Assembly (NCBI GenBank): GCA_028819195.1
Contig: JAPPMF010000009.1
Location: 372,001-436,000, forward strand
Source: Bin55 sp028819195
GTDB lineage: Bacteria > Pseudomonadota > Gammaproteobacteria > Pseudomonadales > Azotimanducaceae
Reading direction: 5' to 3'
Length of the DNA: 64,000 bases
Shown: positions 45,609-55,140 of the stretch, one piece after another
Layout of the letters: each line of letters starts with the position of its first letter
Numbering within the stretch: position 1 is the first letter of the stretch
The notes under the pieces: generated by a model
The model's database searches: none
What the model was told of the DNA's origin: nothing
What the model saw: the letters and a program-made list of their open reading frames with translations, nothing else
Program-made: the position numbers and the translations under genes

Positions 45609-45845
45609 AAAAATTAATTTAGCACAAGTTAGCAAACAGCGAATAACTGGATTTTGAGTCCGTGGAATAGTACGGTATTCATAGATTTGTCCAGGTTGGA
45701 ATCTAACGGTGGACGTTCAAACAAGAAAATTCACGCAAAATACCGTTTAAAATTCGCCTCTATCACTCAACTGAATCCAAGATTGAGTAAGATTGTGATG
45801 AAATATTGTATAACCCAAGTTGTCCACATAGTTCCTGAGTGTTGC

Positions 45846-46724
45846 CTAGTCATTACTCAAAAGAGGATTAATTACCGGCCAGGCACTTTGTGTCTCCAGA
45901 ATTTTTTGCCCAAGCTCTTCCACCTCCCACGGTTTTTCAGCTTCGCTTTTGGATGCAAGGTTATCCATTTGCCAGCTCAACAACGCTACCCGATTACCGG
46001 CGACCAAGAAAGTGCGCCCAGATATCTCTTGAGCAGCCTCACTGCATAACCAAACAACCATGGGGGCAACTTTTTCTGGCGCTAATTGTTGTTTGATTGC
46101 TTCCGTAAAAATGTCTTCAGTCATGCGTGACGTTGCCGTCGGCGCGATTATGTTCACTGTTACACCATATTTCATACCTTCCAAATACAGAGTTCTTGCT
46201 AAGCCTGCGATGCCGGCTTTCGCAGCTCCGTAATTAGTCTGTCCAAATTTACCGAATAAGCCGGAGGTTGAACTCGTCACGATTATTCGACCACCGGTAC
46301 CTTGTTTGAGCATTTGATCGTAACTGGCTTTGGCTGTATAGAACGTTCCGTTGAGATGAACATCAATGACGGCACTCCACATGTCATCCGTCATGTTCTT
46401 AAACGTTTTATCTCTTAGGATTCCGGCATTAGCAATAAGAATATCGAGTTTTCCGAAGTGTTCGACAGCCTGTGCCACCATCTCTCGTGCATCTTGGGCA
46501 TTCGCAACACTACCGTGATTAGCAATTGCCCTTCCGCCAAGTTCTGAAATTTCTTGTACAACGGCGTCAGCCATACTTGTGCCGGCCCCGCTACCATCTC
46601 GAGAACCACCTAGATCGTTAACGACCACATTGCATTCATGTTGAGCCAACAGTAGTGCGTAGGTTTTCCCTAAACCACCCCCTGCACCAGTTACTAGTGC
46701 AACTTTGCCTGTGAGTAATGCCAA
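45846..46724 (-). CDS. SDR-family dehydrogenase (HSD17B4/MFE-2-like)
   Basis: A 292-residue short-chain dehydrogenase. The cofactor loop is VTGAGGGLGKTYA, and the catalytic set is Ser in VTSSTSG with YGAAK. The insertion VNDLGGSRDGSGAGTSMADAVV is typical of the 3-hydroxyacyl-CoA dehydrogenase domain of eukaryotic multifunctional enzyme 2 and its bacterial relatives. Fatty-acyl or steroid 3-hydroxyacyl-CoA oxidation is therefore the best guess. A very strong AAGGAGG lies 7 bases before a TTG at 46724, which fixes the start. The C-terminal extension (about 250-292) is beyond the usual SDR core. Confidence 0.85.
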   Translation of the reverse strand: MALLTGKVALVTGAGGGLGKTYALLLAQHECNVVVNDLGGSRDGSGAGTSMADAVVQEISELGGRAIANHGSVANAQDAREMVAQAVEHFGKLDILIANAGILRDKTFKNMTDDMWSAVIDVHLNGTFYTAKASYDQMLKQGTGGRIIVTSSTSGLFGKFGQTNYGAAKAGIAGLARTLYLEGMKYGVTVNIIAPTATSRMTEDIFTEAIKQQLAPEKVAPMVVWLCSEAAQEISGRTFLVAGNRVALLSWQMDNLASKSEAEKPWEVEELGQKILETQSAWPVINPLLSND

Positions 46725-46731
46725 AATTCTA

Positions 46732-46738
46732 CCTCCTT
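46732..46738 (-). promoter_or_regulatory. Strong ribosome binding site of the SDR gene
   Basis: On the minus strand AAGGAGG is followed by 7 bases and the TTG start. It is among the strongest Shine-Dalgarno sequences in a window where most are weak, and it decides the non-ATG start. Confidence 0.75.
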
Positions 46739-46904
46739 ATGTTGGTCTGTGTATTGTAGAAACTATAGTAAAGATTGTGGTATTCGGACAAAAAATAAAA
46801 TTTGTTAACAACAACACTTGTAATCCGTATTCTTCGTCTTTATTCATGGAGTATAGAATACAAAATGCAATGATTGAACTGTATGAGTACTTGCTACTGA
46901 ACAT

Positions 46905-47936
46905 ATGACAGAACTAACACAAGATTACTCGTTATCTCCACAGCAGGTACCGGTGTTTAATCCGCGCACCTTACTACCGAGTGAAATTGCCTTACTAAAA
47001 CAAGAGATTAGTGAGTTATTATGTCAACAAGATGCCGTTCTAGTGGCACACTATTACGTGGACAGCGATGTACAAGACCTTGCTCTTGAGACTCATGGTT
47101 GTGTAGCTGACTCGTTAGAGATGGCTCGCTTCGGTAGTAATCATCCAGCATCGACTCTGGTAGTCGCAGGGGTTCGTTTCATGGGTGAGACGGCTAAGAT
47201 TTTGTCCCCCGACAAAACTGTGATCATGCCTACGTCGCAAGCGGAGTGTTCGCTTGATCTTGGTTGTCCACCGCAAGAGTTCAGTACATTTTGCCAAGAT
47301 CATTCCGATCGAACGGTGGTTGTTTACGCGAACACTTCAGCTGAAGTTAAAGCCATGTCAGATTGGGTCGTTACCTCAAGTGTTGGACTGAAGATTGTCG
47401 AGTATCTTGCGCATCAGAATAAAAAGATATTGTGGGCACCGGACAAACATTTAGGTCATTACATTCAACAGCAAACCGGTGCCGATATGTTGTTATGGTC
47501 GGGAGCTTGTGTGGTTCATGAAGAGTTCAAATACGACGCGCTGCGTAAGATGAAGCAAGTGTATCCATCTGCAGGGTTATTGGTACATCCGGAATCACCT
47601 GCCGCAGTAATCGAACTTGCCGATGTGGTTGGGTCGACTAGCCAGATTTTACGCGCCGCTTCAGAGTTACCACATGAAATGTTTATTGTGGCGACAGACC
47701 GCGGATTGTTGCATCAGATGCGAAAAGCCGAACCGGAAAAACGATTTATCGAAGCGCCGACTGCTGGCCAAGGAGCAACTTGTAGGAGTTGCGCACATTG
47801 TCCATGGATGGCAATGAATGAACTCGAAAAAGTAAGAGATTCATTACTGATGCTTGATAATGAGGTTTTTGTTGAACCGGACATTGCACGAAGAGCGATG
47901 ATCCCGTTGCAAAGGATGTTGGATTTCCCAAACTGA
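46905..47936 (+). CDS. nadA: Quinolinate synthase
   Basis: A 343-residue iron-sulfur enzyme that condenses iminoaspartate with DHAP to quinolinate in NAD synthesis. AHYYVDSDVQDLA near residue 48 marks the substrate site. The three cluster cysteines lie in the QAECSLDLGCP region, the WSGACVVHEEF segment and GATCRSCAHCPWM. The nadA-bepA-tusA-perM-dapA-bamC neighbourhood is the one known in Pseudomonas. The 180-base upstream gap contains a perfect palindrome TTGTTAACAA at 46802-46811. Confidence 0.96.
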   Translation: MTELTQDYSLSPQQVPVFNPRTLLPSEIALLKQEISELLCQQDAVLVAHYYVDSDVQDLALETHGCVADSLEMARFGSNHPASTLVVAGVRFMGETAKILSPDKTVIMPTSQAECSLDLGCPPQEFSTFCQDHSDRTVVVYANTSAEVKAMSDWVVTSSVGLKIVEYLAHQNKKILWAPDKHLGHYIQQQTGADMLLWSGACVVHEEFKYDALRKMKQVYPSAGLLVHPESPAAVIELADVVGSTSQILRAASELPHEMFIVATDRGLLHQMRKAEPEKRFIEAPTAGQGATCRSCAHCPWMAMNELEKVRDSLLMLDNEVFVEPDIARRAMIPLQRMLDFPN

Positions 47937-47987
47937 GTTCGCACACTGTATTAGTTCAAACTCAGCGTCAAGGCTAAACCGTAAGAG

Positions 47988-49418
47988 CTAGGAATTGAGC
48001 TCAGCTAGCCGCCGGAATTCCAGGATTTTTTGATCTATTCTCGCATCGATCAACTCACTTCCGCCGTCGTTAATGCGTTTGGCTAACTGCAAGTGCTTAA
48101 TCGCGTCGGCAAAATTACCAACTAAGCCATAATACTCAGCCCTTGCACGATGCACTTCTAAAGTGTTTTTTGCGAGTCCCTGAATCTCGGCAAGGTCGAA
48201 CCATAACTCGGTATCATCTGGATTTTGTCGTGCGACTTTAGCTAACAACTTCGCTGCCTGTTCATACTCGTGGAGGGCACGAAATGCCCTAACTTTCATC
48301 AATCGAAGTGGTGTACTACCCGGTGTGTTTGCTAAAACGTCGTCAATTTCTTCAATGGCCCTTTCCTCTTGCTCTACCTCAATCAGGTAATCGGCAAAAC
48401 ACGAAGCCGCAATGATGCTACCCGGTAGAGTTTTTACAACCTCTTCCATAATTTTTACACCAGCATCGAACTCATCGTTCGCTTGCAAAGCTAATGCCTG
48501 CATGTACTTAGTATAGATCGAATCGTCTGATAGATTTTGCGCGTGTGCCTTTGCTTCCGAGGGTGAATCAAAAAAACTATGAACAGTTCGGGCGCGCACG
48601 AGTTGGTAGTCATCCGAAGACGGATACTGTTGTTCCTCGGGTTCCTGTACACTGACTCTAAGATCAGAAATTCGTTCCGTTGTCAAAGGGTGGGTCGATC
48701 GATAGACTTCTAGTTCTGCTTCATACTTTTGCTGGTCTTGTAATCGTAAGAATAGACGCATTGCACCTTCTGGATCATAACCGGCTTGCTTTAAAGTTTC
48801 AAGACCTATTCGATCTGCTTCTCGTTCTTGCGCGCGGCTGTAACCCATAGTTAATCTTTCGTTGAGCGCAGTTGTAGCTGCTAAACCTGCCAATCCGGCT
48901 TCGTCGCCTCCCATTGCAAAGACAAGAGACGACGCGACCCACGCCAAACTTTGTGTTAATCTAGTTCGTCGATCGTGATCGAGCCGGCGTGCAAAATGGC
49001 GTTGACTCAGGTGAGCAAGTTCATGTGCAATAACCGACGAATATTCGTGTATATCATGCGCGTACGAAAAGAGACCAACGTGAATACCAATGATTCCGCC
49101 GGGTGCGGCCAGTGCGTTTAACTCTGGCGAGTCGATAATGATTGGATGCAAGTCGCTTGGATTCATTTCGGAATACTGTGCGAGCTCATACAAATTCGAT
49201 TTCACAAAGTACTTGATTATGGGGTCTTTGACTAATGCCCCCGACCGACGAAATTGCATAAGGATTTGCGAACCTAAGAGTTCCTCGTCGTGCTGTGAAA
49301 GCACTGCTGATTCGCTATCGCCTAAATCAGGTAGATTAGGATCGTCGCTCCAAATCGATTGATTAAGCAGTATTACACTAACAGCAATCAGTGTGAACGT
49401 ACGAATGAAGGATTTCAT
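47988..49418 (-). CDS. bepA: BepA-type M48 metallopeptidase with TPR domain
   Basis: A 476-residue periplasmic protease/chaperone that matures or degrades outer-membrane proteins, notably LptD. A signal peptide (MKSFIRTFTLIAVSVILL) is followed by an M48 domain with VIAHELAHLSQRH (H132 and H136 zinc ligands). A third ligand is Glu in the READRIGLETL segment. The C-terminal part is a TPR array (about 270-470). A TTG at 49433 is also in frame; the ATG at 49418 is preferred. It is divergent from the TusA-like gene. Confidence 0.93.
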   Translation of the reverse strand: MKSFIRTFTLIAVSVILLNQSIWSDDPNLPDLGDSESAVLSQHDEELLGSQILMQFRRSGALVKDPIIKYFVKSNLYELAQYSEMNPSDLHPIIIDSPELNALAAPGGIIGIHVGLFSYAHDIHEYSSVIAHELAHLSQRHFARRLDHDRRTRLTQSLAWVASSLVFAMGGDEAGLAGLAATTALNERLTMGYSRAQEREADRIGLETLKQAGYDPEGAMRLFLRLQDQQKYEAELEVYRSTHPLTTERISDLRVSVQEPEEQQYPSSDDYQLVRARTVHSFFDSPSEAKAHAQNLSDDSIYTKYMQALALQANDEFDAGVKIMEEVVKTLPGSIIAASCFADYLIEVEQEERAIEEIDDVLANTPGSTPLRLMKVRAFRALHEYEQAAKLLAKVARQNPDDTELWFDLAEIQGLAKNTLEVHRARAEYYGLVGNFADAIKHLQLAKRINDGGSELIDARIDQKILEFRRLAELNS

Positions 49419-49580
49419 TGAGCTAAACTTCAAATTTCACAATACTTTAGTTTCACTAACAGTGTGAAAGGTTTCATCGTTAAGATAGTATTATCACTAA
49501 TTTTATTGACGTATTGTGATTTCTGGAGATTACAATGCCTGAAAAGCAAGAGAAGTTACGAATTTTTAGATTTTGAGTTG

Positions 49581-49814
49581 ATGGACAATATTACAATCAC
49601 TGATTTAGATTTGAAGGGACTAGAGTGCCCGATGCCACTATTAAAGACCAAAAGAGCCCTCAAGGAACTCCCGTCTGGCGGTGTGCTTCGTGTCCACACT
49701 ACCGATCCTGGATCCGTGAAAGATTTCGAAGTTTTTGCACTACACAGCCGTCATGAACTTTTGGAGTTCAATGAAGAAGCTGGTGTCTATTGTTTTTTGT
49801 TGCGAAAGAACTAG
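49581..49814 (+). CDS. TusA-family sulfurtransferase-like protein
   Basis: A 77-residue protein. The open frame begins at 49464, but the ATG at 49581 gives the typical TusA opening MDNITITDLDLKGLECPMPLLK, so the upstream 39 codons are probably untranslated. The CPMP motif holds the sulfur-carrying Cys. In P. aeruginosa the equivalent gene (PA1006) occupies the same slot between bepA and perM and affects molybdenum enzymes; a similar role here is inference. perM starts 12 bases downstream. Confidence 0.9.
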   Translation: MDNITITDLDLKGLECPMPLLKTKRALKELPSGGVLRVHTTDPGSVKDFEVFALHSRHELLEFNEEAGVYCFLLRKN

Positions 49815-49826
49815 AGGTCACACTAC

Positions 49827-50918
49827 GTGCAGTTTTTAAAAGTTCTCGGGCAATGGTTGAACCGCATATTCGCCACTTCAGAATCGATATTTCTGTTGTT
49901 TCTGTTCATTGGTTTTTTGCTGTTCTTACTGCTGCTGGGTAAATTTATCGCACCGATATTGACTGGGTTCGTTTTTGCGTATGTTCTGCAAGGACTGGTA
50001 GATTTCTTTACGAAGTGGAGGGTACCTTTTACGAGATGGAGGGTGCCACATTTACTAGCAGTTATTATCACGATGTTATTGTTTGTTGGTGCCCTAGTTA
50101 CTTTGAGTATTGTCATTCTTCCGGTCGCGTGGACGCAGTTGCAACAAACTGTTGCAGCCCTTCCTCAATTGAGTAATACTCTAACGGATGTACTAAACGA
50201 CTTGAGTGAGCAACACCCAACCCTCATACCCGCAGATACCGCGGAAGCAGTAATGGCACAACTCACTGATAGTCTACGTGACATGAGGACGAACTTTGTT
50301 AGTTGGTCAGTTCGGCAAACACCGAATGTCATAGCACTTCTTATTTTCTTAGTCTTAGTACCTATTTCAATGTTTTTCTTTCTCAAAGACCGACAGCAGT
50401 TAGGAAAGTTTTTCGAACAGTTCTTACCGGTGGAACGTCCGATACTTGATCGAATCGCCCGTGAAGTTACCCCTCAACTCGGCAGCTACATTCGCGGCAA
50501 ATTTATCGAGATTGTGATTGTGAGTACTGTAACCTATTTCACGTTTCTGCTGCTCGGATTGCAATATGCCGCATTATTAGCACTTTTGGTGGGACTATCC
50601 GTGATTGTCCCGTTTATCGGCGCTGCGGTTGTGACAATACCAGTGATCGTGGTTGCATTCTTACAATTTGGTTTGACAGCCGAATTCTTTTGGGTAATGC
50701 TTGCCTACACGGTTATTCAGACTCTTGATGGCAATCTATTGGTACCGTTATTGTTTGCTGAGGTGGTTAAATTACACCCATTGGCTATTATCGCAGCTGT
50801 TCTGATTTTTGGCGGATTGTGGGGGATTTGGGGACTGTTTTTTGCAATCCCAATAGCTATCGTGATTAAAGCGGTAATGAATGCATGGCCACGCCGTGAC
50901 GAAGAAGTAACGACGTAA
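49827..50918 (+). CDS. perM: AI-2E/PerM-family transporter
   Basis: A 363-residue membrane protein with 7-8 predicted helices. Two lie near the start (IFLLFLFIGFLLFLLLLGKFIAP), a periplasmic helical region lies at about 105-150, and helices at the C-terminus include LLALLVGLSVIVPFIGAAVV and GGLWGIWGLFFAIPIAIVI, the best conserved part of the family. The start is a GTG. A small in-frame duplication (KWRVPFT / RWRVPHL) lies near residue 65. Substrate unknown. Confidence 0.9.
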   Translation: MQFLKVLGQWLNRIFATSESIFLLFLFIGFLLFLLLLGKFIAPILTGFVFAYVLQGLVDFFTKWRVPFTRWRVPHLLAVIITMLLFVGALVTLSIVILPVAWTQLQQTVAALPQLSNTLTDVLNDLSEQHPTLIPADTAEAVMAQLTDSLRDMRTNFVSWSVRQTPNVIALLIFLVLVPISMFFFLKDRQQLGKFFEQFLPVERPILDRIAREVTPQLGSYIRGKFIEIVIVSTVTYFTFLLLGLQYAALLALLVGLSVIVPFIGAAVVTIPVIVVAFLQFGLTAEFFWVMLAYTVIQTLDGNLLVPLLFAEVVKLHPLAIIAAVLIFGGLWGIWGLFFAIPIAIVIKAVMNAWPRRDEEVTT

Positions 50919-50963
50919 TGCTTAGCAAAAGTTTGGTTAGCAGTAGGCGAGGTTAAAGGTTAT

Positions 50964-51839
50964 ATGTTTCAAGGGAGTATTGTTGCCTTAGTTACACCAA
51001 TGTTACCAAACGGTGAGGTCGATTGGTTTGCTCTTGAAGCTCTTATTGATTGGCACATCCAATCGGGTACTCATGGGATTGTCAGTGTTGGTACAACGGG
51101 TGAATCCGTGACGCTTACTACGATGGAACAAGCCCGAGTTATCGAAGTTACAGTGGAGCATACAAATGGCCAGATACCGGTGATCGCCGGTAGTGGTACC
51201 AACTCGACAAGACATGCCATAGAGTTAACTCGAAATGCGAAGTTGGCAGGTGCCACTGCATCGTTGTCAGTCACTCCCTACTACAATAAACCACCACAAG
51301 ATGGACTGTATCGGCACTTTTGCGAGATTGCGGAAGCAGTAGATCTGCCAATTGTGTTATATAACGTTCCGTCGCGGACCGCCCGTGATATGACGGCGGA
51401 AACTGTGATCCGGCTTGCAGAAATCGAACGAATAGTTGGGATCAAAGAGGCTTGCGGTGATCCCAAAAGAGTTTTAGAGATTCGGGAAGGTGTACCTAAC
51501 GACTTTATGATTTTGTCAGGAGAAGATGCTCAAACATTAGAAATGTTACATTACGGTGCAGTCGGTACGATTTCTGTGACTGCTAATGTGGTTCCACATA
51601 TGATGTCACAGTTCTGTGAACAGTATCTAACGGGAAATACTACTAAGGCGACAGAATTGGATGAAATCCTTCAACCTCTTCATCGAGTATTATTTATCGA
51701 TACGAATCCAATCCCGGTGAAGTGGGCGTTGCAGAATATGGGGCGCATTCAGGAAGGAGTTAGGCTACCATTGATTAAACTAGCACCAGAACACCAGGCT
51801 CGAGTATGGGAACAACTAACAAAGGTAAAGGAATTGTGA
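50964..51839 (+). CDS. dapA: 4-hydroxy-tetrahydrodipicolinate synthase
   Basis: A 291-residue class I aldolase that condenses pyruvate with aspartate semialdehyde, committing to lysine and diaminopimelate. The GTTGE pyruvate loop, YNVPSRT with the proton-relay Tyr, and the Schiff-base Lys in VGIKEACGDPKR are present. The stop overlaps the bamC GTG by 4 bases, as expected for the conserved dapA-bamC pair. The bcp gene that lies between perM and dapA in Pseudomonas is missing. Confidence 0.96.
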   Translation: MFQGSIVALVTPMLPNGEVDWFALEALIDWHIQSGTHGIVSVGTTGESVTLTTMEQARVIEVTVEHTNGQIPVIAGSGTNSTRHAIELTRNAKLAGATASLSVTPYYNKPPQDGLYRHFCEIAEAVDLPIVLYNVPSRTARDMTAETVIRLAEIERIVGIKEACGDPKRVLEIREGVPNDFMILSGEDAQTLEMLHYGAVGTISVTANVVPHMMSQFCEQYLTGNTTKATELDEILQPLHRVLFIDTNPIPVKWALQNMGRIQEGVRLPLIKLAPEHQARVWEQLTKVKEL

Positions 51840-52963
51840 AATACTGTAAATTATTCTTAGTAGGTTTATTTTGTTTGAGTTTATTGCTGCTGCCAAGTTG
51901 TCAATTTTTCTCCGGCGGCGAGGAAGGTCTTTCCCGTTCCGAAGAGTACTTAGAGATTCGTAGCACACCTGATTTGGTCATTCCAGAACACATGGATGCT
52001 ATTGAGATTGAAGATCTCTGGACGATACCGGAAATTGTAGAACGACCATTACCCTTAGTTTTTCCCAAGGGCGCGCCACGTCCGGCAACTATTGTTGGCG
52101 ATGCTGATCCTGATTTAGTTCGAATTCAAAGTCTAGGCAATCGTAGTTGGATGGTCGTCCAACGATCACCGGAGACTGTTTGGCCAGTTGTGAAACAATG
52201 GTTGCAAGATAATGGCATTACGACTATTGCCATTGAGAATGCCGGTGAGGGCCTCTTAGTTACCAACGCGTTGCAATTAGATCCTAGTGATATAGATAAC
52301 TTGGGTCAAGTTGTACAAAACAGCAAAAGCAACACTGGCATTGTCGGTGGAGTCGACCAGATTGCGTTGCGTATTGAAAACGGAATACGTCTTGCTTCAA
52401 CTGAAGTACATGTGCGCTACCTTAATAGTTCTTCAGCAGTTGACTCCGATGCTTTTGAGTGGCCTGAAACTTCGACCGACATACCGACTGAGCGGAAGGT
52501 GCTAGAACACCTAGCAAATTATGACGCATCTGGTTATGTTGCTCCAACCCACTCGAGAATAGCTGAACAAATAGCCTTACGACCCAAGGCAGAGATGTTA
52601 ATCGACGACGACGGATACCCATATCTCCAATTGAATGTAGATTTTGCGCGTGCCTGGGCTACTGTTCAAAAAGCGTTGGATAATGCCAGTCTTGAAGTTA
52701 CTGAGCAAGATTCTTCTCAACAATTTTTTCAGGTAGAAGTTTCCAAGAAAGTTCTGCGCGGTCGCCAGAGATCTTTCATCATCAATCGACTAACTAGCAT
52801 TGGGCAAGGTGATACAGGATCGCGTCCTGATGTGATCAATGTTATCTTAGACAAACGGGATGAAGGGTATAGTGTAGAGGTATCTTCACTTGAAGCGGGT
52901 GATAGTTTGAGTGTTGAGTTTGTGCAACAGATTTTGCTGATATTGCGCGAGTACGCCGTGTAA
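51836..52963 (+). CDS. bamC: Outer-membrane assembly lipoprotein BamC
   Basis: A 375-residue lipoprotein of the BAM complex. The GTG at 51836, overlapping the dapA stop, gives MKYCKLFLVGLFCLSLLLLPSC with a lipobox Cys; the frame from 51806 adds an untypical extension. An unstructured N-terminal segment that contacts BamD (EIRSTPDLVIPEHMDA) is followed by two helix-grip domains: RSWMVVQRSPETVWPVVKQWL and YPYLQLNVDFARAWATVQKAL. Longer than E. coli BamC (344) but of normal layout. Supports LptD and other barrel assembly. Confidence 0.93.
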   Translation: MKYCKLFLVGLFCLSLLLLPSCQFFSGGEEGLSRSEEYLEIRSTPDLVIPEHMDAIEIEDLWTIPEIVERPLPLVFPKGAPRPATIVGDADPDLVRIQSLGNRSWMVVQRSPETVWPVVKQWLQDNGITTIAIENAGEGLLVTNALQLDPSDIDNLGQVVQNSKSNTGIVGGVDQIALRIENGIRLASTEVHVRYLNSSSAVDSDAFEWPETSTDIPTERKVLEHLANYDASGYVAPTHSRIAEQIALRPKAEMLIDDDGYPYLQLNVDFARAWATVQKALDNASLEVTEQDSSQQFFQVEVSKKVLRGRQRSFIINRLTSIGQGDTGSRPDVINVILDKRDEGYSVEVSSLEAGDSLSVEFVQQILLILREYAV

Positions 52964-53102
52964 TTCTTGAGTGTAAGTCGAGAAAACTAGGTGTCACAGT
53001 CGGCTAATTTGACTAAAAATTTAATCAATCTGGAAAGATAAATCCCCCACTGCTTTCAATACCTGGGGTCAGTTAGCAAGTACAAAACTGGTTCAATCTG
53101 CA

Positions 53103-53124
53103 AACTGCTAAAATTTTTGCAGTT
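53103..53124 (+). repeat. Imperfect palindrome between bamC and the MBL gene
   Basis: AACTGC (53103-53108) and GCAGTT (53119-53124) pair perfectly, and the AAAATTTT centre pairs with itself apart from one mismatch. It could be an operator for the downstream gene or a weak hairpin after bamC; no T-run follows directly. Confidence 0.4.
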
Positions 53125-53168
53125 AATCTCGGGTAAAAATGTTTTTTTGTATAGTTAAACATTGTTAG

Positions 53169-53921
53169 ATGTTACGATTCACTTCTCTTGGTAGCGGTAG
53201 TCGCGGTAACTCGACTCTGATTTCCTCGAAACAATGTAAGGTACTTGTCGATTGTGGCTTCAGTGTTAAAGAAACCGAAAAAAGACTCTTAACAAAAGGT
53301 ATAGAACCAGAAGCGATTGATGCAATTTTCGTAACTCACGAACACAGTGATCACGGTAACGGTGTCGGAAGGTTTGGAAGAAGATACAACGTACCTATCT
53401 ATGGTACGGCTGGAACATTGAACTCCATCGACACTAAGAATTGTAAAACGATCGACTTGACTAGAGATGAATATCTTGAATTTGGGGATTTGAATGTGTT
53501 ACCGATTTCCGTTCCCCACGATGCTCGTGAGCCATCGCAATACATTTTCGAACATGCCGAAAAGCGTTTCGGTATTCTAACCGATTTAGGTCATATCACC
53601 GAACATGTTGTTGCACACTACAAAACTTGTCATGCCCTGCTTCTCGAAGCAAATCATGACTTAGGTCAACTGTGGAATGGGTCATACCCGGAAAGTTTGA
53701 AACAGCGCATTGCTGGCGATAATGGCCACTTGTCTAACTGTCAGTCCATGGAACTGTTAGACAGGTTAGACGCACATTCGTTAAATTCGGTCGTGTTAGC
53801 CCATCTGAGCGACGAAAATAATTGTCCAAACGTGGTGAACGAACAGTTTGAACGATTTCGTACTTCCTTTAGCATTCAACTTGCTTCGCAGGAACTAGGC
53901 TCTGAATGGGTTGAAGTCTGA
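53169..53921 (+). CDS. MBL-fold metallo-hydrolase (YycJ/PA1012-like)
   Basis: A 250-residue metallo-beta-lactamase-fold protein. It opens LRFTSLGSGSRGNSTLI, the signature of the YycJ/WalJ-type branch, and has the metal motif THEHSDHGNG. Further ligands are likely in VPHDA and DLGH. Family members are thought to be nucleases. A TATAGT at 53150-53155 is only 13 bases before the ATG, so the transcript may be nearly leaderless. Its place after bamC matches P. aeruginosa PA1012; purC, the next gene there, is not here. Confidence 0.9.
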   Translation: MLRFTSLGSGSRGNSTLISSKQCKVLVDCGFSVKETEKRLLTKGIEPEAIDAIFVTHEHSDHGNGVGRFGRRYNVPIYGTAGTLNSIDTKNCKTIDLTRDEYLEFGDLNVLPISVPHDAREPSQYIFEHAEKRFGILTDLGHITEHVVAHYKTCHALLLEANHDLGQLWNGSYPESLKQRIAGDNGHLSNCQSMELLDRLDAHSLNSVVLAHLSDENNCPNVVNEQFERFRTSFSIQLASQELGSEWVEV

Positions 53922-53986
53922 ACAAAGTTGTCGAATGGTATGTTGAGTAATTCAATTCAACTATTTATTGGAAAGATATTTTCTTA

Positions 53987-54076
53987 GGAGAGGTGCCAGA
54001 GTTGGTCGAATGGGCCTGACTCGAAATCAGGTGTGTCCTTTGGGCACCCAGGGTTCGAATCCCTGCCTCTCCGCCA
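53987..54076 (+). tRNA. tRNA-Ser (anticodon CGA)
   Basis: A 90-base class II tRNA. Acceptor GGAGAGG pairs fully with CCTCTCC. The anticodon stem-loop CTGACTCGAAATCAG shows CGA, and a long variable arm (GTGTCCTTTGGGCAC) is typical of tRNA-Ser. The T arm contains GGTTCGAATCC. Discriminator G and an encoded CCA follow. A TTCAAT (53951-53956) and GATATT (53974-53979) spaced 17 bases may be its promoter. Confidence 0.97.
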
Positions 54077-54093
54077 TTGACCTAGCATGAAAA

Positions 54094-54933
54094 CTAACTA
54101 ATTCCGCGTTCTTTTTTAATTAGATCCCAGGCGCGATTAATTTCACTAGCTCGTTCAGTCGCGGCTTCCATAAGAAATTTCGGTATGTCTTTACCAGCAA
54201 ATTTATCTGGATGGGTTTCTGCGATTTTGCGTTTATAGGTTTTCTTTATCTGTGCATCAGATTCATCCGCAGACACACCAAGAACTGCATAGGCGTCGCG
54301 AAGTTCATTTGTTCGATTGTGGGTATCCGAGCCTCGAAAACGATGTCGGTCTTGCTGAAACTCGCTACGGTATCGCTGTTGGTGGCTATTCAAATATGCC
54401 TGCGCAGTAATTTGGTCAATACCTAACGCGGCACCATAAGCAATCAAAATCGTGGCCTTGGCATTCGTCAGTCCATCGAGTACAGCGACGTGTAGCATCG
54501 CTTCAAAAAGTAACTCGCATGCGAGTCGTCGCATACCGGCCGACGCGCGTAGACGGTCTAAACAACGCTGAATATCAAAAGTACCAGATTTTCCTTCATT
54601 AAAGCAAGTAATCGCTACTTGTCGTTCGTTCGTAGACAACGACAAACGATCCATGAACTGAGTGGCTTGTTGAATTTCTTCGGAACTAACACGACCGTCC
54701 GACTTTGAAATATACCCCGCAACTTGAAAGAACGTGCTAAATCCGACTTCGGAAATCCTGACCGGTTCACGACGAGAAAAGTTAGCTCTTCTTCCGTGAC
54801 GATAACTAGCCGTTGAAATTCGTGGTCCAAAGGTTAAATAACCAAAGATAAGCGGTAGAACAAAAATGAGCGCCCATGGACCAAAAAAGACCCAAGTAAA
54901 AAAGAGTACAACTAATGGTACCATGAATGACAT
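54094..54933 (-). CDS. djlA: DjlA-like co-chaperone (TerB-like and J domains)
   Basis: A 279-residue membrane-anchored J protein. An N-terminal hydrophobic segment (about 2-32) contains two short helices. A TerB-like helical domain follows (about 65-190, with SDGRVSSEEIQQATQFMD and VLDGLTNAKATILIAYGAALG). The C-terminal J domain (about 212-279) has the essential HPD in ETHPDKF. It stimulates DnaK at the inner membrane. It converges with tRNA-Ser. I see no normal ribosome binding site before the ATG. Confidence 0.92.
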   Translation of the reverse strand: MSFMVPLVVLFFTWVFFGPWALIFVLPLIFGYLTFGPRISTASYRHGRRANFSRREPVRISEVGFSTFFQVAGYISKSDGRVSSEEIQQATQFMDRLSLSTNERQVAITCFNEGKSGTFDIQRCLDRLRASAGMRRLACELLFEAMLHVAVLDGLTNAKATILIAYGAALGIDQITAQAYLNSHQQRYRSEFQQDRHRFRGSDTHNRTNELRDAYAVLGVSADESDAQIKKTYKRKIAETHPDKFAGKDIPKFLMEAATERASEINRAWDLIKKERGIS

Positions 54934-55140
54934 GGGGTGAGTAAGAGGTCAAATACCGGCAATGAAATACCTTCCTTATTGTATTAACTTGTTTTTGATT
55001 TCTGTTGATCGAAAAGCAACTGAATCGACCTATTCTTGATTCTTGGAGGGTCAGTCCTATTCGTGTTCAGAACATTTTTGCGAAACATCTCCATAACAAC
55101 TGATTGCTAAAATTTTCTTTTTTCTAATCTATTCCCTTGC

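Noticed and set aside
45654..46049. A 131-residue plus-strand frame overlapping the SDR gene
   Set aside because: Mostly antisense to the SDR C-terminus with a composition unlike the neighbouring proteins; treated as a shadow frame.
53987..54076. tRNA-Ser as an attachment site for a mobile island
   Set aside because: No integrase, direct repeat of the tRNA 3' end, or composition change beside it. The following genes are djlA and a CnoX-like gene.
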